Source of the DNA: Klebsormidium nitens | Lineage: Eukaryota > Streptophyta > Klebsormidiophyceae > Klebsormidiales > Klebsormidiaceae | Assembly (NCBI GenBank): GCA_000708835.1 | Contig: DF236985.1 | Coordinates: forward strand, 1-64,000 | Reading direction: 5' to 3' | Length of the DNA: 64,000 nt | Part shown: in pieces, positions 24,601 to 38,000 of the stretch | Position numbering within the stretch: the first letter of the stretch is position 1 | How the letters are laid out: each line of letters begins with the position of its first letter | The notes under the pieces: model-generated | What the model was told of the DNA's origin: nothing | Database searches by the model: none | The model's input: only the letters and a program-made list of their open reading frames with translations | Translations under genes and position numbers: made by a program

Positions 24601-25968
24601 AGCGGTCGGAATACTCATGCAGAATTTCTCAGACACCAGATGGCTAACATTCGTGTCGCTTCTGTAGAGGGCGGTCCGAAAGCCGCTGAACGCCATCCAG
24701 AGCGGTCCTTACTCCTGTGCTGGCCCCCAGACGAGGTAAGTGGCTCGTTATTTGTCCTGTCTTCTCCTTGTTCTGCCTCCCTCTTCTTGAAATATGTCCA
24801 GAAGTGTGTCACCTTTGAAAAGCTTAAGATCGACCTCTGGTCAAGTAGATGACAGTTGCGTTCCTGACCCCTGAGCACTTCAGCCCCCTGTTGTTTCGTC
24901 TTGAAAATAGCTCATAATCAGAACTCCTCGGGCTGAGGCACACGAGATCCACATTGTATAGTGCTCTCGAAGCTGTGTTAATCGAGAGAAGTAAAACTCG
25001 GAACGACGCGACGAACCTTGCTTATATATGTACATCCTTATAGGAGAGAGGAAGCTTATCCACCTGTTTGCTCAAGCACAGAGTGCTTTTCTTCTTCTAC
25101 GCCAATGTGTCCGTTACCTTTCTTGTCGCAGACCGACGAATCATCCCCGGAAGACGTCAAGAGCATGGGCGTGGAAGCCTTGAACGCTTACAAAGGGTCG
25201 ACGCTCATCTACGTGGGGGAGCCCCTCGAAAGCAAACCCTCTTCAGGCGAGAAAATCTCTAGAACGGCGGGGCCGCGGTTTGAGCGGAGCTTGAAGGAAG
25301 GCGGTTGGAAGTTGCAGAAGGAAGTGGAACTGCCTCACTGGCCGCAGTGTGGGGATCGGCTCCAGGTGTGGACCAGGGATAGTGCAGAGGTCTCCTCGAG
25401 CGGTAATGATGCGGAGGGCGGTAACGATCAGAAACCAGCGGGAGAAAGTACGAGCGGTACCGAGGAGTCGGAGAACGGCGACTCGGCGGAGGAGTCGGTT
25501 GAAGAGTTGAAAGAGAAGCTGCTACGTCTTACGGGGTCGGCATCGTCGGCTCGGGAGGCTTCCGCCGAAGATGGAGTGGCACGCGGGACGGCAGGAGGGA
25601 AAAAAGTGATTTTTTCGTGGAATACAGAGCACGGAGTGTCGCCAGACGTACTAGTAGATGTGTTGAAAGTCGCAGACACATTGCACAAGGCGCAACTTGT
25701 GGAGGCCCGGCGAAAAGGGGGAACAATGGTCGGGGAAGCGGAGCGGCAGGCCTACATGGAGATGCTGAGAGCGGCGTGGGATGCGGTCGCGAGCGACCTC
25801 ATCGCGCGGCGGGTCTACAAAGAGTGGCACGTGCGAAGAGTCCACGCCCCGCTTTCGCGCATAGAGGCAGAGACGAATACACGGCACATGGCTCGACAGG
25901 GGTTCTTGAGGAGGTACCTCATGCGGTTAGGGTACAAGATTGTCAAGGATAAGGAGGACTCCTTTTAG
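21623..25968 (+). CDS. SAM-dependent methyltransferase-like protein
   Basis: Six exons join in phase: 21623-22211, 22899-23043, 23380-23443, 23965-24187, 24668-24735 and 25132-25968, giving 641 aa. Exon 1 (about residues 1-196) is Ser/Gly-rich and probably disordered. The core starts with DLQIVPMRKLFAWAIPTEEAL, then exon 4 opens with IGAGSGYWAALLEERDVSV, the glycine-rich SAM-binding loop of a class I methyltransferase, followed by FDRDP where the acidic residue that binds the SAM ribose is expected. Exons 5-6 carry LLLCWPPDE and TLIYVGEP, typical of an uncharacterised family shared by algae, plants and fungi. A Ser/Glu-rich insertion (about residues 460-530) and a basic C-terminal helix follow. 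The substrate is unknown. The C-terminal half is one long exon. Confidence 0.82.
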
Positions 25969-28262
25969 CACTGCATCAGGATAATAGAGCTGAAATACAG
26001 AGAGGGCGGCTTGCCTCTGAGGAGCCGCGATGGTGCATACATTCTACTTTCCAAGCTGCTCTTTTGCCATAGTCTGATCGAGCCACGACTCTAAAGTCAA
26101 CGTGAGCTTGTCCCGAACGACAGAACTTGAAGACTCGCACGGCTTGGAGACCACCATCTGAGATCCATGCAATCCATATGCGTGACGTGCATGACTCGCG
26201 CGCTCTATATACTAAGATCTAAAGCTAGTTCCCAAGGCTCAGCGGCGTACGCGTACCGGGAAGCTCACGACCATGCAGGTTGTTCACTGACTTTGTCAGT
26301 GAGAGCCCGTAATTGAACGAACAAGTCTTCTAACTTATGCATGCATATTACCAGACCAATTGAACTTTCAAGTGACGGTGGCTCTTGGTTGCACACCGAA
26401 TGAGGTGATCTGATCTGGGCGCCCAGAAAAGTACTAAGTACGAGAAAAAGGATTGGGACTGTCGGACGGCGCAGCCGCCCCAGACGTCCGAGTCTGGTCG
26501 CGGCCGTTGGGCGCCGCAGGGCCGCGGGGGCGGGCACCTTCAATCAATCGTGGGCGGTAGCCACTGCCACCGTAGCCGCGCGCACATGCACAGGGAGGTT
26601 TGGTTTCCTCTCCCAGTCTTTCTCCCGGTTCTCCCCCTCCGACCGGCGGAAACAAGCGTGCGCCCCCGCTTGGATGCACTAAGGGCTAATATTCCCTCCG
26701 ATAATGGGGGGACAATGCTGATGATCGGCGGAGGAGACAGGCCTCCCCAATTCAGGGACCAGAAAAGGATCCTCCCCTCCAGCTGCTAGATGTTCACTCG
26801 ATCGCCCAATATCGCCATGTAAGATATGCTTTAAATGGTGAAGAGTCGTCCTCCTTACTTCGCAATTTTCATCATGCGCATGGATTCCACGGCCTTATGG
26901 GCATCAGCAGTATCAATTCAAGATCTTGTATACTGCGCTTCTCGTGTCCGAGAGCCTTGCCACCTCTAAGCTTAACCACAAAAATCCTACTCGCGAGGCT
27001 CTGTCCTGGGAACTGGTAGCTTGCCATCGCTTGGGGCATCAATAGGACGTAACCAGGCAGCGTGCTTTCTTCCAGGCCGAGCCTAGCTGCTTGTTTACAC
27101 AAACAGGGCTGACATGGATTTGACCCGGGTGAAAAGAAGCCCAGGATCTTGTATTGAGTTTCTCTCCGAGTCCCTCTCAAACTTCGAAGTCTGCAAATGT
27201 ACACCCCTCTAGCTTGGAAGATATGAAGTGCTTTCTATCTGCTGTTTTTGACCCGCTAAACCCATAATCTCAAGAGGAAAACAATTATTGCTTTCCTACA
27301 AAGTTCTGTCTTATGCTGGCGGACGATTTTCTAGTTGGCCAGATTTCGGTGAAATGTACAAGCATTCGGTCCCTTCAAATGCAAGCGCTTCTCTCTCCTA
27401 GCTCGTTAAAGGAAGAGAACTCTTTCCTTACACAGATGCTTCAAAAGTTGTCCAGACCAGGATACGGCTGTCTGGTGCCGGCGGATTCACGTCAAAGTTG
27501 TCTAATCACCTCATAGGCTGCCTGCACTTGGAGCCAAACGTATCAAAACCCGCTTGGCCTGCTGCCTAGCGAGAGAATATGGCCCATTCACGACGGTCAG
27601 AAGAAGCCATGCAACGCGATACCGAGTGCGGTGATCAATAGCTACGCAAATGATTCCGGTCTTTTTAGAGCACTTGCAACGGCCTTATAGCTCAAACGAG
27701 ACTGTGGGAAAAAGGCTACACACCTTTGCAATTGACAGGACTTTGAACGGTTATCGACGTAGCATCCCGATCAAATACCGCATCAGAAACTCTGGAACCT
27801 AGATACGAACTGCCAAGTTGTGAACAAGAAAGTCAACTTGGCCAGCTTTCGTACCGCCACTTCCTTGCAATCTTTGACGAGAATCTTACCAGTCGCTTGT
27901 TAGGACCCTGCCTTTTCTGCTCGTTTTGCCTCGTCGACTCTCTCAAAGTGCTCGTGGACCTGCGAAAAGTGCACAGCCGGAGGTAAAGAAACTTTGCTGC
28001 TAAATCTGGTCGGATGCAGGAAATGCATCAAGCTCTTTCAGGTATCCATGGAGCATACAAGGATGTGTACTTGCGTTCTAGAGCTACAGACGAAGAGAAG
28101 AAGCCCCATCATCTCGACGCCTATCTCGAGCTCTTCCAAGGACAATGCATCAACAAGAGAGACTGACGTGAGCGAACCTGTCTCTTGCGGATTTGAGAGT
28201 CATTGCGAAGAGGATTCCCAACACTGCAAGGGCAATCTTTGGCAGCAAACTCCGGTACGTAC
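25969..28262. other. Intergenic region with a GC-rich island
   Basis: No exon with recognisable coding content or good splice sites was found in these 2.3 kb. Positions about 26440-26680 are CpG- and GC-rich, unlike the surroundings, and could be a promoter or the remains of a gene. Downstream, 26820-28260 is AT-richer and featureless to my reading. Confidence 0.4.
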
Positions 28263-28324
28263 CTCCACGAGCGACCGGAACCGAGGGGTGCCGGATGGGC
28301 CCACGTAGTAGTAGTCAATCTTTC
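28263..28324 (-). CDS. Probable exon with the second half of an MBD-like domain
   Basis: A 62-bp exon is bounded by a good acceptor (TTCAACTTTTCAG) and donor (GTACGTACC). It codes for KIDYYYVGPSGTPRFRSLVE, which fits the core of methyl-CpG-binding domains (DVYY..P.G..FRS..E). The first half would be LPEGVRIEYRKRKDGKRED at the end of the GTPase gene's last long exon (about 29195-29250), so this may be its next exon. I could not find a joining donor in the right phase other than a weak GTTCAA, so the junction is unresolved. Confidence 0.5.
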
Positions 28325-28639
28325 CTGAAAAGTTGAAGAAACGAGATCTAGCGGAAGTCATTCGTTGCCATGTTTTAGAAGGCGAGGGGGCAGTGCACGG
28401 AACGGAGGTTGGCAAATAGGATTCTGAAATTCGTCGAGCCTTCTTCTTCGGAAAGGACGCATGAAGCGTCAAGCCTCCGCATAGGCCTGGCTGCTTTGCA
28501 GTCCTCAAGTCACAAAGATATGAGCTACTTGTGCTTCTTTAAAGAAATCTACAGAAGAGGCCGTCAAACAAGCCGTCTTCGGGTACGTCCATAAGTGACC
28601 CTCTTCACCCTCGCAAGCTAGCGACGAAGCTAATGTGGC

Positions 28640-28830
28640 CCCAAGACTATCCAATTCATAAAATCATCAATACGCCGAGATAACGTTGATGTAAACGCAC
28701 TGGGACGGTTAGGGTTAGTATGGTGGTTGAGGTGGGTAGGGCTGCGGAGCAGGTATCTTTTGGGTCAAGGTTTTCGTAAGTTAGTCGGAGCTTATTGTTA
28801 TGTGGCTTACCCTTATGTTTCTTGAGTCTC
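28640..28830. mobile_element. Degenerate relative of the 13573 MITE
   Basis: The centre (28685-28790) closely follows the element at 13573-13759: GGACGGTTAGGGTTAGTATG and GCGGAGCAGGTATCTTTTGG occur in the same order. The right end, read in reverse, is ATGAGACTCAAGAAACATAAG. The left inverted repeat is eroded and no target duplication is evident. Confidence 0.65.
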
Positions 28831-29061
28831 ATCCCAAAGCTGTCTTGAAACGTCTCGCTTTAATGCAAGGTTTTCGCAATCAAGAATCAAGAATGTCGCA
28901 CGCACTTGCGCAGGTCAAAGATCCGCTGGGGTTACCTGGACTGACGCCTCCCTCCCCCCGTTTCCTGGTATCCATTCTCCACCCCTCCCTCTCCAGGCGC
29001 GCGCGCACACATTCGGCCTCGGCTGGAGACACTTGCGGCCCGCGGCCGCCCGCGCGCGTGC

Positions 29062-32000
29062 TCAGCACCGCGGCCGCCTTTCCGCCTTCCCTATCGTCAA
29101 AGAACTGCTGGAGCTTGACCAGACTGTCTGTCTTGAACGTTTTCTTGAGCTGATTCGGTATTCGTACGTGTACTTCCGGTCCTCTCTTTTTCCGTCTTTC
29201 CGTTTCCGGTACTCGATCCGGACGCCTTCCGGCAGCTCGGACGCCTCGTACGCGCGCCACGCGTCCTTGAACCCCGCGGCCGACGCGCCGTACTGCGCGC
29301 ACAGCCGCTCGCAAAACCAGAGCACCTCGCGCGCGCGCCACGGCGTTCCCTTTCCGCTCGCTCCTTCCGTTCCGTTCAGTTCTTCTGGCGCCACATTGGA
29401 CTTCTTTATTTTGTATTCACCGAGTACTTTATTCGCAAAAGCGCCGCCGTGATGCTTGAATGAGGCTTCCTTTGTACCAGCCAGATGCTCCGTTTCCTTC
29501 GTTTCCGTTCCGTCCGCCGTCTCTTGCTTTTCCGTTGCCGGCGCCTCTGTGAAAATTTCACTGGGGCGAAGCGTCGTCTCCTCCTCTCGACCGTCATGAT
29601 ACCGCACTCTGTACGTCAGCCGGCGCGTCACTCTCTTGCCCCACAGAGGCCCCTCCAAAACCCTTCCCCGCACCAGCATAGGACACTCGTCTTCGTTCAG
29701 GACTTGTTTTTCAAACCAGCGCTCCAAAAGCTTCGTTTCGGGTCCTTGATTTCTATACGGTTCCGCAGGATTTGCATCCGCCGGAACGTCAGAAGATCCT
29801 TTACCCCCGGTGGCCTGACCCATACTGACTGGCCCCGTCTCTAACTCTTCTGCTTTGACCTTTGCTTCTTCTTTGCTGCTCTTCTCTGATCCGACATCCT
29901 CTAAGGGCTCCCCGGCACTCCGCTTGATCCGTTTCCGCCCGTCTCCGCCGCTCCGGTCTGAAGCGTCTCTTAAGAGTGCCGTGCGCTTCAGTCTCGTCAC
30001 AACAGCAGCGCGACCCCCCAGGGCTTTGCCGGGCCGTGGCTTTGCCACGGCCGCCACTCCCCCTGCTAAACCTCGGTCCGGCTGCTTCGCGCTCGCGGCC
30101 GCCGTCGCGCAGGGCACCGAATGCTGGCTGCCCGTTCTGATCGGCTGCTGACCCTCTTCCGCTCTGTGGTAGTCCGTGTCCGTTTTGCGCGGGGGTGAGG
30201 TTTTGGCTGGATTAAGCCGCCGTGATGGGCGGTTCAGGATCTGAGCGACCTGCTCCAGGTCTGACGTCTTGCTGACGTCGAGCGTCGGGCCAGCCCCGCC
30301 TGACCTGGAGCGCTGCCAGTATTGGGCGAGGGCCTGCAAACGATGAAAAAAATGTTTCCTGCTCACAAAACCTCAAGTCAAATTTGTACGATTTTATCGT
30401 GGCCGGATGAAAGATAAGAGTGAATCTTGTCAACTCTTCTGCCCACAAAAAGTGCTTTGAAAGGTCTCTGATAACAAAAGCGGCAGGCTTTTTGAAAGTA
30501 ATGGAATCTTTCTTCCATAGTCATGTCTTCACCTCGATAGTGCTGGTTTTGCGGAACGTATCTTTACAACCATTGGAGACTGGGGATCCAGTCTTAAGTG
30601 TACGTATGGAGCTTTGTTTCTCAAGATGCCGGAATCAAGTGAGAATCATCGAGAACAGAATGAGTATACGTAGCTCTTTCTGAGATCCTGAAAGCCACTC
30701 ACCTTAATTAGGAGCAGTATCTCCGAGTCTCTCCTCGACGGAAGCCCCATCTTCACGTCGTCTTTCGCAGACCGGCTCCCATCCTTCTGCGTCTTTCCCT
30801 TCTCCCCTTCTCTGAAGCACTTCTCCGCAAATCTCAGCCCTCCGTCGTCTGCGTCCCCGAAACATTCCTCTAACAGCCGCACATACGCCGTCAGTTCCTT
30901 TTCCTTCCGATCGATTCCCGCTTCCGTGCACGCTCGCCTCAGCTCCGCCATTCGCTCCTTCAGTGAACCTCGAAACCGCGCGCGCGTTAGAGCCGCGAGG
31001 AGCGCGCGCGTCTCGCCCGCCGTCCACTGTATGTCTTCCGACTCTTGGGCGACTTCGTCGTCTGGCTCGGCCGCTAGCTTTTCCTCGGTTTGAAGCACCT
31101 CGCCAAACCTCTCGTGCAGGGTTTGCGCACGCGCGAGCGAGAGCGCGAGCGCGGCGAGGCGGCCGCGGTCTAGAAGCGCGGACAGCTCCGTAACGAAATC
31201 CGTCCGCAAGAGCTGCTTGCAGTCGTTCCGGACGAAGGAAAGCGCTTGTGTGTAGCGGGACGAGATACCCTCAATCATCTGCGCAGATCAAGCTGAGAGA
31301 AGTTCCGTTTGAGTCCCTTCTCCAAAGACTTAACGGTAAGTGCACGCCGTCAGGGGGGGCTGCCAACGAGTATATCGTGCGCCGAACGCATCACGGTTCC
31401 TTTAGAGAAAGGCAGTTGCTTAGAAGTCGTACATGATTGATTTTCTGGTAAATTACCTGGAAACTTGGCAAATAGAGACGAGTTCCACTCACAGCTTTCA
31501 GAAGAAGGTGTAAGCAGGACATCCGCGGACGTCGCGACGCCAGAAGAACCATAAGAGAGTTTGGCGAAGCCGTTTGCATAGAAGATTGTGCTTTTTTCCC
31601 CGTTTGACAAGATAGCACTAGAAGGAATGCGATAATAGGCACGATAATGAAGCACTGTGAAGCAACTTCTTAAACATGAAAGCGGTGAAAAATAAAATAC
31701 AAAGAGCCGGTCACCCCACCTTCCGCACGAAAATCTCAGCTAGCTTGGGGCACGCCGTCTCGACGACCATCAGCTTCGACTTCTGGCCGCTGGCGGGGCG
31801 ACCCCACTTGGCCTGCTTGCCACGTGTCAGCCTCACGCAGAGCCGCGCGGTCTCGACGCCGATCTCTTGCTCGGCGCCGTGTTTGATCACCTCGAAGACG
31901 CGCATCGCGGCCAGGCTGTCGAGGTGGCGGGAGACGATCCGGTCGAAGTTGAGGCGGATCAGCTGGACGGAACGGAAAGGGATCTCGTTTGAAACGGTAT

Positions 32001-35000
32001 CAGGCCCATTACAGCATTGCGTCAGGAGGCGAGACTTTTCACGCTTCCAAGCAGATGCTTTTTGAATGACACGAGATGTTAGAACTGTTGTTCAGGAGCC
32101 TCAGAAAGTGAGCTGAGGTGATTTTCCTGCTGATAAATTTTTGCGAACGCCTCTCGGGGACAAGAAAGTATCTCACGGCTCGACCGCCCCCAAACTGATT
32201 GGAGCACCACTTTCAGTATCTGAAAGTGCGCTCCCAACGTCTGACCGCGCGCGCACCTCCGTCAGCAGCTCGCACCCGCCGCGCTCCACCGCGTGGCCCA
32301 GGTCGCTCAGCGCCGCCGAAGCCGCGGCCGCGAGCGCGCCCACAAACCCCTCCAGTAACCCCGGGAGCTTGCCGCCGGTCCGCCGCGCGCGCGCGGCCCC
32401 GCGGTCGCAAGCGATCCCCAATGCCGCGTAGAGCTTTTCCACTGGGTACAGTAGAAGAGGCCGGATCATGACGTCTTGAAGATGGGTGCTCTCCCATTCC
32501 ATGTGGTTCAGAAGGGCGGGGACTGGGCCCCTGTCGAGTGCCGCCCGGAGGCCTCCGGTGAAGAGCGACGGCGGAACCCGTTCCGGCTGGTCGGAGCGGA
32601 ATTCGACCAGCCGGGCGAGCTGCAATGAGTATCACGAGCAGAGGTTTGTTCTCGTTATGTTTTAAAGTCTGATACCTTCAAAATCTTTTGCTGGTTTTGA
32701 TGTGTGATACAAATAGTCAGAGGTTTTGAAATTGCTGATCGAAGAGACACAACTATCCTCCAAAGTGACCAGGGGGCGTTCTGCTTGACTCTACACGGTC
32801 GTTGACAATGCTTCCTTTGAAGTCCTACTTGCAAACGATGAAAATACGCGAAGTCCCACAACAAGAGGTGTCTGGCAACGGATTTGAGCTCTTAGGAAAG
32901 TTAATATCATTCCACAGCAAAGCCTCCAACATGATCATGAAAGCAGTTTTCTAACCGAGCGCGCTTTCGCACCTCTTTTCCGCATCGGAGCGCCGTACAA
33001 CCCTCCGCATCCGGCTGCAATTCTCGTCTGGTGTCTCCGGCCACCTCCACTGAAAGGTCCGCCACCATCTTAGGCAGCTTGAGCTTTCTGGGCGCGCTCG
33101 CGCGCGCGAGCGCGGCCCGGAACTCCCCCTGCTTCTTGGGAAGGAAGACCGCGCGCGCAAGCTTGAAAGTTCCCGCGCCCATGTCCTGATGGGCGCGGAG
33201 AAGCTCCTGCGCGCCCGACAGGATCGCGCGCAATGCGCAGCTCCGCGCGGCGGCGCTGCTGCTGCGCAGAAATTTGCGGAGCTGCGGCATGTGGGAGTCG
33301 GCTTCGGAGATGGGCTGCATAGAATAGAATTGAACATTAGAAAACTTGCGACAGTGCATAAGCATGCGATGAAAAATGTAGGAATTACCTACTGTAGAAC
33401 AGTCGTACTTCAAGAAAGGGCGTTACTAAAGGCACAGAGGAACTTTGCAGACTGCATTAGGGCGTCGAAAGTGTCGAATTGTGCAACATATAACAAGTCT
33501 CTGACGTCCTCGCCAACTAGCAGGAATGTGTCTGCTACTTAACTTATTTCTGTACGCAAGAGATATCTTGGATTCATAGACTGGCTAAAAAAAACGTCAT
33601 CAATCAAAATCAAAAGTTTACTTCACACTGGCCTTCGAGCTCGAGGGTAACCAGCCGCAAGTGGAGCTCTACTTTCTCTTTCTGACCCCCTGGTCCTGGC
33701 CCACAATCAGCACACTCAGCAGCACTTCGATGAATTCTAAGTATATAAAAAGGGTTCCCTCACAGCGGGTCACTCACCAGATACTCGATCGGCACAGATC
33801 TGGGGTGATACAACAAGCGCGGGTAGATGACCATAAACTCGACTGGGGCGACAATCTCCTGGGCTCTTCGCTCCGCGGCGCGCCGGGGCAGGTTCTCCCG
33901 GGCGATCGTGAGGTTCTCGAGCGCGGCCGCGACCGCGTCCCGCCGCGCGTCGGCCCAGTCGGCCTCCGCTTGCTGGAGAATCCTTCGCTCGGTGGGGTTA
34001 TTGTGATGGTGCCTGGTAGATGGAGCCAAATGTTCAAAACGCTTTTTTGAGTCACAATACGGCACAACAAACCCCAAGAGCGTTCTGACAGAAAGCCGAC
34101 CCAGTCAGAGATGGGCCAGCTGCAAAGTGCACTTTCTCGTGCATGAGTAAGAGCAGAGGCGACTGAATCGGAGATGTAAACAGGTATTCAAGTCAGCGCA
34201 GAGTCTTCTCAGAAGTGCTCTCTTTTGAGTAATAGACGGCAGATCAATCCTTGATTTGGAGGCCTTGTTCTATCAAAGTAAACGAAAGTGGTCAATCCAA
34301 GAAAAGCATTCTATCCGTACCCTGGAACCAGAGCCGTGCTGTGAACTCCAGACGTATCTTCGCCCCACCAAAGATCTCCCGCGCAAATGACGGCGACCGG
34401 CTTCTGCCGGAAAGCCCCGTGCGCGTCGCCCTCCCCTTGGCGGCACAAAAGGAGCGTCTCGGCGAGGCGGCGGATGGCAGCCTGATGGAAACAACTGACT
34501 TGATGTTCGTCTGTGTCGATTTACGGATAAGGGTTATTTGGAGGAAAAAGAACCAATTCGCGAATTTTACAGGCAAAAGAGGACAAAAGAGGCAAAAGAG
34601 GTTGAAAATGATTCCAGGCAACTGCAGATTCAAGAGGACAACGCGCAAGATTCAGAAAACTACAGCTTTAGAGAAGAGGCGGCTTGGAACAAACGTTTGG
34701 CATTCACCTGTTGATCCTTCCGAGGGTCCATTGTGACCAGAACTTTCTGGGCGGCTTTCATCTCCTGCAGCAAAGTTGCACCATATTTCATCGATTCTAC
34801 GGGCTAACGTGCCTCGAAGTGGTCTGAAGATGCTGAGGTCCACCCCCTGAAACGGGCTTTCTAAGAAGCGTTTCAATTTCAACAAAAGGAAATTTGGTCT
34901 TAAAGTCCAATCCAAAATCATTCTACAACACATGGGACACAGCTACAATCGAAGGGATATCTACCGTACAGACCTCCGGCTTCTTCTTCTGAAACGAAGC

Positions 35001-38000
35001 AAAAGTGAAAACCCCACAGGGCAACAAGGTGCGCGCAAAATATCTGAATTTTCTCGAAAATCCCTAGGCACGATTAGCTGGCGCAGATCATGCTGCTCAC
35101 CGCTAGTGCGTCGATGCCGAACGGCCCGGCGTCGTCCGACACGCCCGGCAGGTCCACGAAGTCGTGAAATTGCACCGCTATGTGGGGCATCTCGAAAACC
35201 GCCTTGTAGACCAGAGGCCAGTGAGGCTGCGATGTAGGGAGGGTAAGGTGTTCTACATTTAGGTTTTGCGGAGAGACTCTGAGATGTACTTTCTGTGACG
35301 AAGGAGAGCTGAGATTCTGAACTTCAGGGCCTAACAGGGTGGATTTGAGCTGACGGTCATGAGGAAGATCTGGAGGCTCAAAGACTGTTTCAGCAGTGTA
35401 AGAGTGTAAAAGGACGAAGTACAGAAGTTTGGTCGGTAGATACCAAAATGTCCCCGGGCCCCGTCTGCTACTTTAGGTGAACAGTGGAAAAGGAAAGAAC
35501 AGAACATCTTTGGTTATGATTTGCCGCTTTCGCATAGGCTCCCGCAGTGGCTTGGCAAAGACCTCTTCGGGCCGGTTGATCAAGATTTACGCGCTGGCTC
35601 ATTCACGGGGCCGATCTGATCATCCTTGAAGCTTGCATGCGCGCCTGCGTTAGAGCAGAGGCGCCCAAAAATTGCGAACTAGACGTGCTGCCTTTGCTCT
35701 CCCTTTATCTTGATTGCTACCAGATCTAGAGGGGTCCTCGATATGTGGCATTCGACCGCGCACGATGAACCTCACCTCGTTCCGCGCCCGCCCGTCTCGC
35801 GTGTAGCATCCCATTATCCGCAGAGTAGAAAAGTCTCGGCACAGGCAAATGTGCTCTTCCAGGGTCGTGTCGGGTGACGTGGTGCGGCATGGCGCAAACA
35901 CCTCCACCTGCGAAATTCGATTTCACCCCTGAAACTTGATGATTCACCGAAAGCAGTACTGTGCATTCCTTATGTCAAATCAATCGCACGTTCGTGAGAA
36001 GAGCCCAGCACGAAGTTCTATAACTCTGCACGGAGCTGTGAGAACACCCAAAGCTCAATTAGTTTTACTTGTGATCGCATTTTACCGGACCGGCAAACAT
36101 TACTCGCTGACGTAATCAGTGGGCTTCGATGCTGGTGCACTCTGGCATCAACTCTTCACAAAGCAAGATCTAGGATGAGTGCACGAGAAAATAGTGCGTT
36201 TCGTGGACACAAGCGACCTCTGGATTTCACCACAATCCGACGGGTCCATTCCGTTCCGTTCCGTTCACACGCCCCACCTTTCCGGCGGAGCTCATCCGCG
36301 CGCGGCAGCGCTCCGGCAGCTTGAAGTCGCCGTCGACCAGCTCGCAGATGGGGGTGTTAACAGGCTTCCCGAGCAGTGCCAGCGCCGTCTGAATAAACGG
36401 CTCCCGCAGAATCTCCGCGTCTTCGTCCGCATTCACACCGCCATCGCTTTCGTAACCTTCCCCCAGGTCTAGTCCGTCGAGAAGCGCACTCTTCTTTGGA
36501 GGTCCAACTAAGGAAGTGACTCCACCAGGGGCAGTTTTGGTCTCTCTCCACAGTTGCCAGAGTCTGCAAGAAGAGGAAAGACCAAGAAGGGGGTCTAAAA
36601 CTTGCCCCTGCTGTAATAACTTCGGGATTCGAGGAATGCTTCCTGTCGAACCACATTCTGTGGGTGGGTTGAGAAACTTCGCTTTTTCTAGTATTTTCAT
36701 CACCGGTAACAAGTTTGGCTGCAAACACTGTCCGCCTGATTAGCTTTTTGAACAGTCCTGCTGCTCTCATCCAGCTCTAGAGAGACGAAGGCGAATCTGT
36801 GTCGTGACCGAGCATTCCTCGTCAGTAGTGACAATTCTCACATCAGTTGACCCAAATTGTTGCCGAAGAGAAGTAGAGATTCATAAAAATCTTGAGTTGA
36901 GTTTTGTAATCTTTTGAACGATCGAGTTTGAGTGCGGAAGTCAGAGCAATCTGTGATTGATTGCAACCTTCAAGGCTTTTGTCCTTCATCAGAGCCCACA
37001 ACTTCCATACGAGATTCTTGTCAAGGAGTAATCCCAACCTTTGTAGTGGTTCCGCCACATTTTCTAAAGTCTTGTAATAGATGCGCACGCGCGCGAGCGA
37101 GCCCGCCGTGATCGCGCACTTCACTTGGGTGGTGTCCGAAACGCCCCCTTCGGGCAGCAGGTAATAGTCCCGCATGTCCGGTTCCGGTTCCGATCGCCCC
37201 TGGAAGTCGCGGAGGTATTTTCAGTCTTTAGAGCTTTTCACACAGTGGGAGATTCAAAGGCAGGCGGCGAAGTTTGTGGATGAGCGCTGTCGCCGACCGA
37301 AAGCACACTTGGTCTCACGGATGGATCGTGCATGGAACTCGACAGAACTTACTGTACACAAATAACTGAAGCTGAGAATCTTTGAAAGTTTCTAAGCAAC
37401 CCGCCGGACCAAACCTTTCTTCCTCAAGAGCACAGGATATCTGAGGTAATAACAGGGTCTGTAGATATTCAGCTATAGGCGAAGATTCTGAAACCAACCA
37501 GTCTGAACAACCCAGCAAGTCTTTTCTGGGCACGGAAAACAATTTGCCAAACGTGAGCGGTCTGCTACAGATCAACAAGTTGGTGGGGACTGCTTCGATA
37601 ATCTCTGAGAATTTGTCGATTTGATTTAGATCCCAGTATCTCCTTCATCCATCAAAAACGTATGCGCTCTGAAACAGTCTGTACTCACGTTCCCAAAGCG
37701 CAGGTTCCAAACCCGTCGAGCCCAAAACGCGGTCTCGTTATCGTCTTCGGAAACCTCGCAGTCTCGGAGCGACAGGTTCGCGGTCGGTTCGTCGTCATTG
37801 GAGAACAGGATCTGTTTGAAAAGGGGAAAGCTCGTATCAATCATCCATTACCGAGGATTTAAAATGTCACCCAGGAAAGATCGAAGCTGGCAGTCCGTCG
37901 TTGCGACTTGGACAGCCAAATGGTCTCCCTTCTCAAAATGGGTACACGTGCGAACCAATGTGGAGACTTCAGATCAACCTGTCTGATAACTTTACGAACA

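Noticed and set aside
26265-26679. Overlapping minus ORFs in the GC-rich island
   Set aside because: They have Arg/Pro-rich chance composition, no splice support and no motif.
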